Assembly: GCA_000697335.1 (NCBI GenBank)
Contig: JNEM01011610.1
Coordinates: 1 to 28,081 of the forward strand
Direction: 5' to 3'
Length of the DNA stretch: 28,081 nucleotides
Origin: Conidiobolus incongruus B7586
Lineage: Eukaryota; Entomophthoromycota; Entomophthoromycetes; Entomophthorales; Conidiobolaceae
The position numbers and the translations under genes were made by a program. Shown here one piece after another: positions 12,331 through 24,042 of this stretch. The notes beneath the pieces are model-generated. The model ran no database searches and was not told the DNA's origin. It saw only the letters and a list, made by a program, of their open reading frames with translations. Numbering within the stretch: the first letter of the stretch is position 1; every line of letters begins with the position of its first letter.

Positions 12331-12843
12331 TTATAAAAAATTTTGATTTAAATCTTCTTCTTGGTTTAAATCATCATGATGATTTCTATATTTATTAACT
12401 GTTGGGACTGGCTTGGATGTATCTGTTATTGACATAGCATTGTGGTTGACCTTATAAGAATTGTGAAGAAAAGGATTAAGTTTACATTTCCCATAAATAG
12501 ATTCACTCGATTCAATTATAAATTTATCCTTTTCTTCAGTATTAATTTTACTATACATTCTTTACAAGTTTACAATGGTTATTTCTTTGATTTTTAGAAA
12601 ATCCACAAATAGATTTCTTCATATTACAAATATTACACACAATTAACTTTTTTGGCTTAGCTGTACAATTTCTGCATTTAAATTTGTATCTTTTTGAGAT
12701 CATTTTCTATCAATATTAGATCGTTTAGAGTTAATCAATTTGAATTGATATTTATTTATCTGGTTATTAGAGAAACAATTAAAGTTTAATAATTTTAAGC
12801 ATACGGTACATTTTATGGAGTTTCGTTGGTTTTTTAATATCAT
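12331..12843 (-). pseudogene. Stc1-domain zinc-binding protein gene, frame changed twice
   Basis: Three overlapping minus-strand frames make one Stc1-type protein. 12843-12700 (47 codons) starts at ATG and gives IKCTVCLK and then CFSNNQINKY. 12703-12551 (50 codons, one frame off) gives KFKCRNCTAKP, IVCNICNMKKS and CGFSKNQRNNHC. 12558-12331 (75 codons, back in the first frame) gives an acidic, Asn-rich tail ending DLNQEEDLNQNFL. The order CxxC, FSxNQ, CxxCT, CxxC, FSKNQR, C is that of the Stc1 domain (PF12898), a fungal zinc module; in fission yeast Stc1 tethers the Clr4 methyltransferase complex to RITS. I find no GT...AG pair that would join the first two frames without removing conserved residues. 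The switches lie at an AAAA run (about 12706) and near 12560. Nothing else is damaged, so this is either a young pseudogene or a real gene with two one-base assembly errors. The fourth CxxC is incomplete in the present frame (HCKLV). Confidence 0.75.
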
Positions 12844-13152
12844 TTCATTTAAAATTATTGTCTATTTAATAAATTAACAAGAATTACAAAATACTGAACT
12901 TAATAGTTATTTATATACAAATTAAGTATTCATTAAATGTGGCAATTATGCATTGAATAAATGAGATTCTATATAAAACTTTGGAAATATTGGGAATATT
13001 TGTAAAACAATTAATATGAATATATTAATCAAGTTTCACAAAATCAATTCTCAAAATGGTAAAACTGATCAATTTAAATATATAGTTAAGTTGATATGTA
13101 TATATATGAGATAAATAAACTAATTTTAAAATTTATTTGAATCCTCAACTCG

Positions 13153-13192
<40 letters not shown>

Positions 13193-14742
13193 TTCTGTTT
13201 GATATAAATATTCAGATTCATAAGTTTTTATTAAATTGGAAAAATATACTTTTATATTAATAAAATAGTGAATCATATTATCAGAATCCTAAATATATTA
13301 AACCTATATTAAATTTATTAATATTTTAATATCAAAATTAATAAAGTAATCTAATCTGCTTTATATTCATTCAAATAGATATTAATATTTTAACCAGACA
13401 ATCTTTTCATCAACATAGTAGTAAATTACTGCGTATACTCAGACCTTCTCACCTATTAAAGAATGACATATTTCCCATATCTTAGTACAATCGAAAGCTT
13501 AATAAATGTTCAAATTTAGTTCATTTCAACTAAAAATATGGGTGAGATTTAATAATTAGTTATACTCAATATTTGTAAATATTCAAATATAATAATAAAA
13601 TAATTATTTTTAAGGTTAAATATTGGTACAAATATAATTTTCAAAAGTTATTAAAAGTAATTGTATTCTTTATAATCATTTTGTTGAAACTATAATGAGA
13701 ATAATAACTTAATTATCATTAATGATAATTATTAAAAGATTCAAACATATCAATTTGAATTTATAGATATTTAATGCATTATTAATTATATCATAAAATT
13801 TTGTGAAAAAAAAATTTAAATTATTTTTAATAAATTGAGATTTTGATAAAAGAATATATAAACAAATTAATTATAATTCTGTAATCATTGTATATATTTA
13901 ATTTGGTTATTGAATTAATTTGATACAAATATTTGAATTGATATTAATGAACTTAACTTTAATAGTGAGTACTATCAACAAAATTTATCTACTCCATAAT
14001 TTCATCCAACTAAAGATAATTTTAATTAAAAATAATCCCCCAAATTATACAAATCTAGGAAAGGTTCCAATTATTACGAATAATGTTAAGCAGGGGCTTA
14101 GAAGATTGACTAATTTATTTAATTTAACCCTTAAAACAACTCTTAACTGAAGTTTTTTATATTTGTCATGTGAAAATTATCACTATTGAATAATTTTAGT
14201 GATATGTAATTAGATATAATTGGTATGTTACAAATACTAATATCAGATATGATCAAGATTCTATATTAAAATTAGAAAATTTCTTTAATTTGATTTATGA
14301 ATAAACTTTATTAAATTTTATATTATGAAAATAATAAGAAATTTTTTTTTATATATTGGAATTTTGATAGGTTTTAAATAATATATATATTTATAATTGT
14401 TTTAATTAATAATTTTGATATTTAGAAATATTTTACCTAATTTAGTACTATTTTAATAATATAAATAATATAAAATAATATTTTTAAAGTTTGACCTTTT
14501 TAGAAACCAAATTATTCAATTTAGAGTTAAAGTTGTTACACTCATTAATAACATTTAATTTTAACTCACACAAAATACCATTTGAGGTGATTTTGTACAA
14601 ATTGCATTGCATATTATTGTCAGGATATAACTTTATAAATGCTAAATACACAGTTAATCATCTCTTTCTTGTTAAAATTTAATACCAAATATTGTTCACC
14701 TTTTAATACCTATAAAGTAAAAGCATTGGTGTGTTGAGTATT
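12844..14742. other. AT-rich spacer, no supported gene
   Basis: It contains an (AT)17 array at 13155-13188 and a less AT-rich patch at about 13430-13550 without a usable frame. A 76-codon frame at 13920-14150 (+) and opposing short frames at 14491-14682 are composed mainly of Ile, Leu and Asn and match nothing I recognise. The last few hundred bases would hold the promoter of the M28-like gene. Confidence 0.4.
13155..13188. repeat. (AT)17 dinucleotide repeat
   Basis: Uninterrupted alternating AT, able to form a perfect hairpin. Confidence 0.95.
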
Positions 14743-16453
14743 ATGGATAAGAAATCGGAATTAGCTTTAAGGGATTTGAGAGTGGAAGCAAGTCAAGGTA
14801 AGTTAAATTCATAATTTTAAAAGATTGAATAATTATTACTTTATATTGATATAAAATGAAGTTTTATATAATATTTCATATCTTTCATATTTTAGTACTT
14901 GAGTAACTTTTTAAACTGAACTTTGTTTGTTGTGTATTTGGAAATTGATTGAACTAATTAAAAATTTGATTTAGGTACGAGAACGGTATCACTTAGTAAA
15001 TTCATAGTCTGTAAACTACTCATAGTGATAATAACGATATTCACTATTATCTATTTATTAATACCCAATACATATTACAATTTACCAAACTATCCATTTG
15101 AAAATTTAAAAAACCACTTAAAACACTATTACGGAAAATGGATAGAACCCGATATAACTGCCATGGATATATGGGATCATATTCGGGTATTAGAATCCAT
15201 AGCGAATGGTAACGAAGGATTGAGAGCTCCGACCAAAGGGTTTAACGCCTCATTAATCTATATCCACGATCAATTAAAACATCAGAAGGTTTGCAAACCC
15301 GAATATCAACACTTTACAATGCCCACCTGGAATTTGACATCGGTACCCAAGCTGGAATTCCATAATTTGAGTTTCGAGCATAATAGGGACTTTCAAATTG
15401 TACCTTTTAGTGGCGAATCTGTAAACTTTAAAAAGGTCAAATTGGCTCATATGCCCAACTTTCACTGTACGTTGAGTGCCCATAAACATCTCAAAAAACG
15501 GATCGTTATTATGCCATATAATCCAATTTGTTCGCTATTCGACTTGGCTTACTCCAGTCAGAAGTTTGGTATCAAGGGTTTGATACTGTATTCTGAGGAT
15601 GGAGAATCACTAGATTTGGGTAATTCTACAGTACTACCATCTCCTTGGTATCCTCACACGCCCAAGGTTACTATACCTGTGATTTCAATTAGTAAAACTA
15701 CTTTGGAATGGTTCAAATCCCATGAATTTTCCAAGAAATTAACGTTGAAAGCTGATATTGATTCAAGAATTATCACTTCTTCCAATCTGATCTGCTACTT
15801 TGACGATCTCAAAAAGCATCCTGACAAACCCTTGATCCTATTCGGTGCTAATATGGACAGTTTGTCAACCGGAGTAGAATTAACCAATCAAGCGACTGGA
15901 CCAGCCTACCTCTTGCAGCTAGTACAAAACTGGCAACAACTATACGGCTACGGAGCCCTCACATCTGACTACAACATTGGCTTCGTCTTCTTCGGCGGGT
16001 CGACATTCAACGCGTACGGTGCGCAGCATTTCATTCTGCACCATAAGTACAGCGACAATCGAACAATCCCCATCGAAGGGTACTTCCACATCGAGAACCT
16101 TGGTGGCTACATCCCACAACTCACCCAACAAACCCTAAAAACCTTAAGCTCCACCACAATTCGCTTCAATTCATTGCTAAACGAAATTCAAATCGAATTT
16201 CAGCGTGCGTCCCTACCCCTTATCAATTCGAAATTGGTAGAAATTAATCATCCCAGCTTAGTACCTTTCCAAAAGAGTCAAATCCCTGTAGCAATGTTTA
16301 ATTCGCACCCTCAAGATCCCAATGGCATACATAGAAATACAGTTGATACGGTAATAATTCGAAATTAAAAATGCGATATGATTGAACTAACCCTTAGTGT
16401 AGATTGTTGACCACAGTTTTCTGGCGATACAAAATTGGTTATTAAGGATTTAA
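14743..16453 (+). CDS. Membrane-anchored M28 aminopeptidase-like protein, catalytic residues lost
   Basis: Predicted 493-residue type II membrane protein. Exons are 14743-14797, 14975-16350 and 16403-16453. Intron 1 (177 nt) is GTAAGT...CTAATT...TTTAG; intron 2 (52 nt) is GTAATA...GAACTAACC...TGTAG. Residues 1-27 are charged, 28-48 form one hydrophobic segment, and the rest is a presumed lumenal or extracellular domain with five N-glycosylation sequons (N109, N138, N149, N235, N380). The fold is that of the aminopeptidase Y branch of M28: a protease-associated insert (CSLFDLAYSSQKFGIKGLIL), then the peptidase core. The usual GAHLDS is GANMDS (309-314), the NDNGSG aspartate is Asn323, the adjacent EE pair is ST (361-362), and the later metal-binding Asp is Glu392; only D313 and H471 remain. 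It should not be a zinc peptidase, much as nicastrin is a non-catalytic M28 relative. An alternative 3' splice site at 16397 would give the C-terminus CRLLTTVFW instead of IVDHSFLAIQNWLLRI; I prefer the latter because it makes the final helix. Confidence 0.82.
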
Positions 16454-17653
16454 ATTTTACTAACGTTATTTTATATCAATATAATTATATTAATTATTAT
16501 TAAGCAATTTTTTAATTAATGGGATCATATAAAAATTTGAAAATTTTTGTATTTTCTAATAGGATTATAATTATTTAAGCGTTTGATTTAATTTTCATTT
16601 TTGGGAAATTGGTTGAAATTGAAGACAAATACAAAAAAAATGAGAATTTTAAAGTTTTTTTAATTCAAATTAATTGTTACAATTCTTAAATTTAAAATTT
16701 TTTAGAAGGTTTTAATACCTTTAAATCATTTAATTCAAAATTGGAATTGATTAAAATTTGTATTATTTAGAAATGTATAATAATCACTTAAAATTACTTG
16801 ATTTGATGCTATTTTGAATACCAATTAATTTTCTCAAATTATAATTTAATAGAGCTTTGAGTAGAGTTCCAAGTAATTTCGAACGAGATAGGTAATTTGC
16901 TTAATATCATCCACTATATCAAAATAATGCAAGATGTTTGGAAATAACAAATTAATCTGATGATCCTATATTCTGAATTTTGTATCCATTAAAAATTTCG
17001 GGAAAACATAGAATAAGACCAATGAATTTTTAGAATTATGCATTTAATATATAATGAATGAAAATAATGAGAAAAATTTTCTTAATTTTCAAGATATCAG
17101 CCTTGTTAAAGTAATATATTATTTGATATTGTTTGCAATATGAAGGTTATTTCATTAATCATTATTTACAAATCAAAGTTTATAGAATATTAAATAGAAA
17201 ATTACATTTCAAAAATTAATGAATCAATTAAATATTATGATTGGATTAATACTTTGCATTTAATATATACTGCAAAATAAAATTTTATTCTCATTATTCT
17301 GAAATTCCTTATTTATTTTATAAATAACAACTAATATTATACAATTTTTCTGCGTTTAATTTAAAATATCTTGGAATTTTATATAATTACAATTTTTTTC
17401 AATATTACAATTAATTGAAATTAAATAATAAAATTTATAACAAATGAATAGTTATTAATTTTCAACATTCATGTCTTTTTTTGCCAAATTTAAAAAATTC
17501 AATTAATATTAATTATAAATTTTGATAATTTTAAATATTTAAAATCAATAAATTCTTATTTTTAATCTTTTAATTTATAGATAATATAACTGTCAAAATA
17601 CTTATAAAAAATAGTTTATTAACAATTATAAACAAATAACAAATATAAATAAA
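16454..17653. other. Convergent intergenic region, no gene seen
   Basis: It separates the 3' ends of the M28-like gene and VPS8. AT-rich throughout; a patch at 16850-16950 is less so but has no frame. It must hold both poly(A) regions; no single signal stands out. Confidence 0.45.
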
Positions 17654-20600
17654 TTAGTCACTGATTGGTGGGTGACACTTAACACACTTCCAGGTTTCCC
17701 CAGTATCCAATTTAGTGACCAAACACTCTGAATGTACCAAATGTCCACACCTAAATATAACAACCTCACCAGAAGGAATCGCTACTAATCGATCCTTACA
17801 AATTGTACATCTTACGCCGTAGCCGCGGAGTCCCTTGGTGCGGAGGGTATAATCTTCGTGAACTAGGGAGAACATATCGCGATGGAGTAGTTGCAAAGTG
17901 ACGGTAAGCCAACGCAATTCAGCTCTGCAAGCGTCTAAAACTCCGTATATCACATCGCGTAATTCTCCCAAAACGGGGGCTCCGGAGTTCAAGGTTGACA
18001 TAATGTGAACAAGAATTCGCGGCAATGAAACCACAGATCTGTCGGGTGATGATGATTGTGACGTAGTGGTGGTAGGATGCAGAATACTATTCAACAAATC
18101 CTGTATCAAATTTCGGAATGCTTCCACTGTACTTGATCGTAGTTCTCTAATAATTTTCGTACGGTCAATTTGTTTATTAGATGAAGTATCGGAATTAGAA
18201 TCGATGGATGATACGAAATGATTTAATACGGATTTCAAAGTTTCGACGATGAAGTTGAGTGTTTTGTAGTAAAGATCTTCCGCATCATTGCCAAATGCCA
18301 ATTTACCAACTGCTGAATTCCTTCTTGATTCCACAACTGCCAGCGAGTGATGCTTCATCTTCAAGTGGACTCTGTCACAAAGACCAATAGCGATTTTCAC
18401 TCCACTCTGAACCCTAATCAATAAGGCATTGACATTGTGAACAATATCGTAAATTGACACTTGATCTGTGTCAGATTGCATCGTTTGCAAAACTTCCATT
18501 AATTTGTGGGCTCTGCGATCCAAAACCTCGAGGATTTCAGACATAGCTCCCGAGGGATTTCCACCGCGTTCTAGGATCCAGACTGTAACGTCAGTAACAT
18601 TGTGTTCCCTCGATAGTTTGAGGCAGTGCTCGAGATTGAAGGTGACATCATCTTCCGACAATTTTATTAGGAATGCTAATAGGGTGTGGGGATCTCTCCC
18701 AGCTTTGAGATCAATATAATGCTCTAACAGATCTTGAGACGACGATTTTCTGAATTCTGGGGGATATATCTCGAAATATTGCGTCAAGTAAATGTACATG
18801 TACGACTCATCAGCTTCTAACTTCTGAATTGCGGAGTAGTGATTGTGATCGCACCACAAATCTATTAATTTGACTGTGAGATGTGCGTCCCAATCAATTA
18901 GGGAAATGATATGATCGCAAAGTAGACGCTGAATTTCGAGTTTTTGAGACTTTGTAACGACGACGGATTTGTGCTTGAAGCATTCGTCCGTCAGAGTGTC
19001 GAGATCTCGGAATAGAGAAGAGTCCTTGAGGTAGCAGCGAACTGCGCCGGAGTAGTCATGTTTGGCAAAGAGACGCGATTTGAGGAGTAACAGGAAGTGG
19101 CATCGTTCCAAGATTGAGTCAAGTTCGGATTTGTTGGATATGGATGGATGACGAATTAAAACACGGCACGCTTCTTGCCTTGCATCTAACAGGAAGTCAT
19201 GGGAGAGCTCGGGATTCGCAAGAGTGTCAAAAGTACTCTGAATCAATTGGTCAGTCATCGATATTCTTTCAAGTGCCCACAATCTCACCAAGAAGCACTG
19301 CAGTTGGCACACTTCTTCAGATGTGAATTCCGTATCCGAATCCATAAGTTCAAAAATTGCATGTGCAATAGCTTGCAATGAGAGATCTGAGGATTCCGAA
19401 GATTCAGTGTGATCCTCTTGGTTTTGGGCTTGACTATGGACCAAAAGGCCGCGAGAGTCTAACAATTCGAGGTAATTAATCGTATCGGTAATATCGAGTT
19501 TGATCAGGTATGTGAGGTAGGGATAGATTAAACCGTCAAATTCTGTCTTATGGCCATCGATTATCAAGGGAGGTGTTGTAATATACTCCTGCTGATGCTG
19601 TGTGGGCCAAGGTATTAGCTGTTTGCTTATTGTCCATTGAACTAGTTGGTTCCAAGCGAGGATTGATGCAGCAGCTGTGTGTGGCTTCTTGGTGGGGTAC
19701 TGCCATCCAGAGAGTGATTCAGACAAGTAGTTAAACAACTTGTGTTTTGAGCCGACCGCTGTCTGATTGGGTGACGGCGATTTGAGCGTACGGTGACCTA
19801 GGAATAGAGGACTAAGCTCACCACCCCAGCTAGGATCTTCAGGAAAATGGTCCCAAGCCAAAAATAGTTCGCCAATTGGGGAGACGAAGTCGAGCATAGC
19901 ACATGCCCAAATGTACATGAGACATTGTGTCATATTGTGAGTCCTGCACAATGAAATAATGTAATCGAGATCGAGCAAAATGGGATTAATTCTGAGTAAT
20001 AGAGTATCCAATCGCATCAAAAGATGAGGGCTTTGACTATATGTCCTAAACAGATCTTGGACCAGAGCTGGTGATAGACTTTCCGTGAGCGGGGAGTTAG
20101 GATTACTGAGGAGGTAAGGTTCGAGAGCTTCATAAAACACCAAACTATAGTTATTATCCATGAACATTGTATATACATCATTCAGCAGCCAGTCGAAAGC
20201 TTCCACCTCAATCGCAGCTTCGATCACGGAGTTGATAATTTCCTTAGCCTCGATGACGAGCGGATGCACCACGAGAGGATCTGATATCTGACTCGGATCC
20301 TTAACCATATTGAGACATCTCTGGAACAGATGATTCAAAAGAGCTACCATCAATTCAATCATCACATGCCTTACTCTCTCTTTCCTGTCGGTTTGGGATG
20401 TTGGCAAATTGGAAAAGTAGTAAGGACTTCCATTCCTCAAATATTCGAGCCCCAGTAGAATACTGTCAACGGTTCTTCCCTGTGAAACTAGGGAAAACAC
20501 GTGTTCGGACCATGTTAGAGGTATACCAAAGTACAACTGAGTTTGGCCTAAAATAAACAACTTGCTCTTGTAAGCTGCAATACTGCCGGCATATAACAAA

Positions 20601-22515
20601 TAGTGCTTGACTGAATCGCCCTTCTTATCATCCGATCCAAAATGATAAATGGCATAAGGATCCCTACTCAAGGGGAAGAATCCACTCAAATTCCCTAGGT
20701 AGTAAGTCCTATTGATATCATCAATGTCAATTACCGAACATCTCTCGTCGCTTGTCACAATAATTAAATTTTTACGATTGATCCACCTCAACGTGACTAC
20801 TGAGTTCGTAGTACAAACATCACCAACTTTCACCACCTCCAAGGCGGGTTTAGATTTCTGTTTGGGTTTAGACTGGGAATTTTGTGATGGAGTCACTTGG
20901 AGAATGCAAACATACTTCCCAAAACTGAATGCGAGGGTAGGGTGGCAGGCTTGATTGGTTGATGGATCTTGAGTGCATGGAAACCAAGCCAAGCAGCCAT
21001 TAACCCCAGATTCTAAAAATTGTGAGTATAGTTTACCTCTTTGGGCAAGGACACCAGACTCTAAGTGCTTGCGAAATAATTTGACAAGTACTGTGGGTTT
21101 GGGTTTTGTGAAGACGACTGTAAGTAAATGAGGTGTTAAAATAGCTACTAAGCCTCGCGTGTCGGTGACGTGCTTCCTGGGACCGAGTGGCAACGCTTCT
21201 ACGCTGAGTAGTAGAGACGGGTACGAATTTTCTTGGGGTGCAATAAAGTTTACCAGGTCGGTAGCATCAAAAATTTTGAAAGTTTCTTTGCTATTTATCA
21301 CCATTCTGTTAGTGAACCTGTGCACATATACGGCTCCGTGATGATCTGACGAAATGAGATGAGGTTTGTTTGATGGTAAAAAACTCAAGTGGGTGATTGT
21401 AGATCCTTGAACATGAGCTTGTTTTTTGTTATTGTTTGTGGGTAATATATTGTGGAGTCTGGCATAAGTTTTCAAACTGTAAATTAGTATGAGTCCTTTG
21501 GCGTATCCTGCAGAAATATGGTAACCGTCTGATGAGATTGTTAATGAAGTGACTTCGCCATGCTCCAACGCTAATCAAATGGTTAGTGGAATGATTATTC
21601 ATAAAAACGTGATATATCACCTAGAGCTGGAGATCCTAATACATTAATTAATTTTTGTTGAAAATCAAATAGGAGGACAAGGCCTCGCGTTGTGCCTATG
21701 GCAATTACTGTATTAATCTAAATCAATTTGTTAACTCAGTTAATTCTACAACTAAAAAATAATAACTTACAGCAATCACAGTTGGATATCCAATAGTCTC
21801 TCTACTCCTCTGAGAGAACAACTGATCGGAAATTTTGAGTAAAGGAACCCAACGAATCAACTCACCCTGGAAACTCAACGAAGACCCCCGTAATTCTTCA
21901 AAATCCAAATCATCCATCATGGAAGGCAAAGGAATTGTATTAGGTCTTCTTAGCACCTGCGTCGTCGCTTCTGAGTACATGGACTGCGAGAATCGCGGCG
22001 ACATAATCCCACTCTCCTAAACAATAATATCAGTCATCATCAAATAATTAAAAATTCTATCATGTTACAGATTCAGCACCAATTTCCGACACATTCAGCA
22101 TCGAATCATGGTTGAAATCTAAACTCTCGACTTCATTAACTTCCAGATCCTCATTCAAAATAAAATCCAAATTCAAATCCTCCCGATTTTCCACGAACTC
22201 TCGATACAATCCAATCTCCTGACCGATCTTATCCATCAGCTGCTTAAAGTTGAAGTGCACTTGCGCCGTCTCGAACCCCTGCTTCACTTCGTCCAACAAC
22301 GTCCCACCCTGGAGTGCTAGTTGGACCTGGAATTGGAGATTTTCTAACTGTGAAATAGCATTTTGAAGAATGTGTTGAGGTAGTTCAGATAGGGTCTCTT
22401 CGGGTAGGATTGTCTTTTCGTAGTGTTTGAGCAGTGCGTTATACTGGGTTTGAGTGATGAGGTGAGGGTTAGGAGATTTGATATTGTCTTGAGGTTGGGA
22501 TGATAATGTGACCAT
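17654..22515 (-). CDS. VPS8: Vacuolar protein sorting protein 8, CORVET subunit
   Basis: Predicted 1568-residue protein in four exons: 22515-22069, 22016-21771, 21717-21621 and 21570-17654. The introns are 52, 53 and 50 nt long with GTAACA, GTAAGT and GTGATA donors and TTTAG, TTTAG and ATTAG acceptors, and all phases agree. Vps8 is the Rab5-binding subunit of CORVET, which tethers early endosomes. Residues 1-200 are an acidic, partly helical N-terminus. Exon 3 carries the family's first propeller strands (INTVIAIGTTRGLVLLFDFQ), and the WD-like propeller runs to about residue 600. A long alpha-solenoid with clathrin-like repeats follows. The C-terminus is a RING-H2 finger with Cys1518, 1521, 1538, His1540, His1543, Cys1546, 1559 and 1562, ending HPPISD. 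Length is somewhat above that of yeast (about 1270) and human (about 1430) Vps8. The long last exon opens at a TTG in mid-protein, so a search for long frames alone would misplace the start by 264 residues. Confidence 0.93.
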
Positions 22516-22619
22516 ATTTCGATTATAGCTAATAATCTTTCAATATGTATATATTGTTATTTTTGAATTGTATTATAATAATAAATGTTAAATTTAATTT
22601 TTCTAATATGAATATAATT

Positions 22620-22740
22620 AATTATTTTTAATATATTGTAAATTTTTTGTTGACTTGGCAATTTATTAGATTTTATAGTGATTCTTTGCGATTACCACAG
22701 GTGTTTCATTTTATGGGAATTTCGTTGATTCAGTCACAAT
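22620..22740 (-). pseudogene. Possible trace of a third Stc1-like copy
   Basis: Reading the minus strand from about 22730, CAACGAAATTCCCATAAAAT matches the start of the Stc1-like gene at 12.8 kb (CAACGAAACTCCATAAAATG) with one substitution and one extra base. It continues K-stop-NTCGNRKES where a KCxxC knuckle is expected (stop at 22708-22706, Cys codon at 22699), and then, further on, LPSQQKIYNILK where FSxNQ would stand. Only the first half is seen. It lies about 100-200 bases before the VPS8 start, on the same strand, and may now be part of that promoter. Short matches in AT-rich DNA can arise by chance, so this is tentative. Confidence 0.35.
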
Positions 22741-23941
22741 TTAAATTTCAATGCTATATAGTTTATTAGTATATGATTGAATATTATTTATATTATTGAG
22801 AGTGTCGATTGATATATATATATATATATATATATATAGTAAAGGTGAATAAATTAATATATAATCTATATAAACATATTACAAATTGAAATTAACTTTT
22901 TAATTTTTTAATATACAATCAATATTAAATTTTAAATCAAATTTGAAAATATATTAATAATAAGATTATTGTTTTTTACAAGTATTTCAAAACCAGAATT
23001 TCCAAATTAAGAAATTAGATAAATTAATCAAAATTTCCTAAAATTTTCAATTTATTCATTCTTAAAATAATATAAAACATTAAAATATTTAACATTTAGA
23101 AAAATGAATAACGTTATATATTTTATCTAAATTCCGATATTTATCAATATGAACACAGTATATATACAGAAAAAAAGATATCATTATTTATTCATATTAT
23201 AAAATATTATTATTATTTAGAAATATATATATATTGGTAATATGCAAATATTAATTGAATTATTAAGCTCTTTACTACTTGCTTAAATTGCACTCAATTT
23301 TACAATTTTTTTCCTTTTTCGAATTACATAAAAAACAGGATAATATTAACACTAGTAGAAAAGCTAAATAAGATTTTTTTATAATTGAATATTGAAATAT
23401 AATAATAAGAGTAAAAGATATGAATTTTAATAAAAATTTTATTAGAGGCTAAAATATGAAAGTTATTTTTGTTTTAAAAATTAATTTGAATGTGTGTATG
23501 ATTTAGTTTAAATCCTTAAAATTTTTTTAATATTTTAGAATATATTTATATTAATCGCATCTTTTATTAAAATTAAATAATATGCTTAAATTCGAATTGA
23601 AGTCAAGTTCATTAATAAATAAATCTTTGAAATTAATATAGTTTCGATTTGATTTAATATTGATATATTCATTATAAATAATTGATGTACTAATTTTGTC
23701 AAGAAAAATAAAAATGAAATATAAAATATATGTAAATATATATACATTTTTTTGAATAGCTAAAAATTAAATCTGTGAAAGAAAAAAATTTAATTTGTAT
23801 TATATTATGTTAGATAGTAATCAATTGTAAGATTATAAAGATATTAATGAACTAGTGTAAGTTGATAGTGTCAAATCATCATTTATATCAATAAAAACAA
23901 ATAATAAAAAATTTAAATAATTTAAAATAAGATAAGAATAA
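22741..23941. other. AT-rich spacer before tRNA-Asn
   Basis: No gene seen. It contains the (AT)n run at 22812-22838 and otherwise unstructured A/T-rich DNA. Confidence 0.5.
22812..22838. repeat. (AT)n dinucleotide repeat
   Basis: Thirteen alternating AT units. Confidence 0.9.
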
Positions 23942-24015
23942 GCTTCCATGGCGCAATTGGCTAGCGCGTCCGACTGTTAATCGGGAGGTTGGTGGTTCAA
24001 GCCCACCTGGGAGCG
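23942..24015 (+). tRNA. tRNA-Asn (anticodon GTT), intronless
   Basis: The acceptor strands GCTTCCA and TGGGAGC pair with one T-G wobble. The D arm carries the A box TGGCGCAATTGGC. The anticodon stem TCCGA/TCGGG closes the loop CTGTTAA, giving GTT. The T arm GGTGG/CCACC holds TTCAAGC, with the B box GGTTCAAGCCC. The discriminator base is G and no intron is present. CCA is not encoded, as usual for a eukaryotic nuclear gene. Confidence 0.96.
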
Positions 24016-24037
24016 TGCGTTAGTAGTTGTCGAGATG

Positions 24038-24042
24038 TTTTT
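24038..24042 (+). terminator. RNA polymerase III terminator of tRNA-Asn
   Basis: A run of five T residues 22 bases beyond the tRNA, the first such run downstream. Confidence 0.7.

Noticed and set aside
13920-14150. 76-codon open frame on the plus strand
   Set aside because: Composition is Ile/Leu/Asn-rich as expected by chance in AT-rich DNA, no splice context or recognisable domain.
14485-14682. Short frames on both strands before the M28-like gene, including a minus-strand coiled-coil-like 41-codon frame ending SKKVKL
   Set aside because: A preceding acceptor (GTATTTAG) exists but no upstream exon of matching phase was found; not enough to call a gene.
18468-18719. Plus-strand frames inside VPS8 (also 19114-19381, 20712-20954, 21159-21341)
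   Set aside because: Antisense shadows of a well supported long exon.
21429-21620. 63-codon minus-strand frame overlapping the VPS8 intron 3 region
   Set aside because: It starts in intron 3 and runs out of frame into exon 4; the spliced model explains the region.
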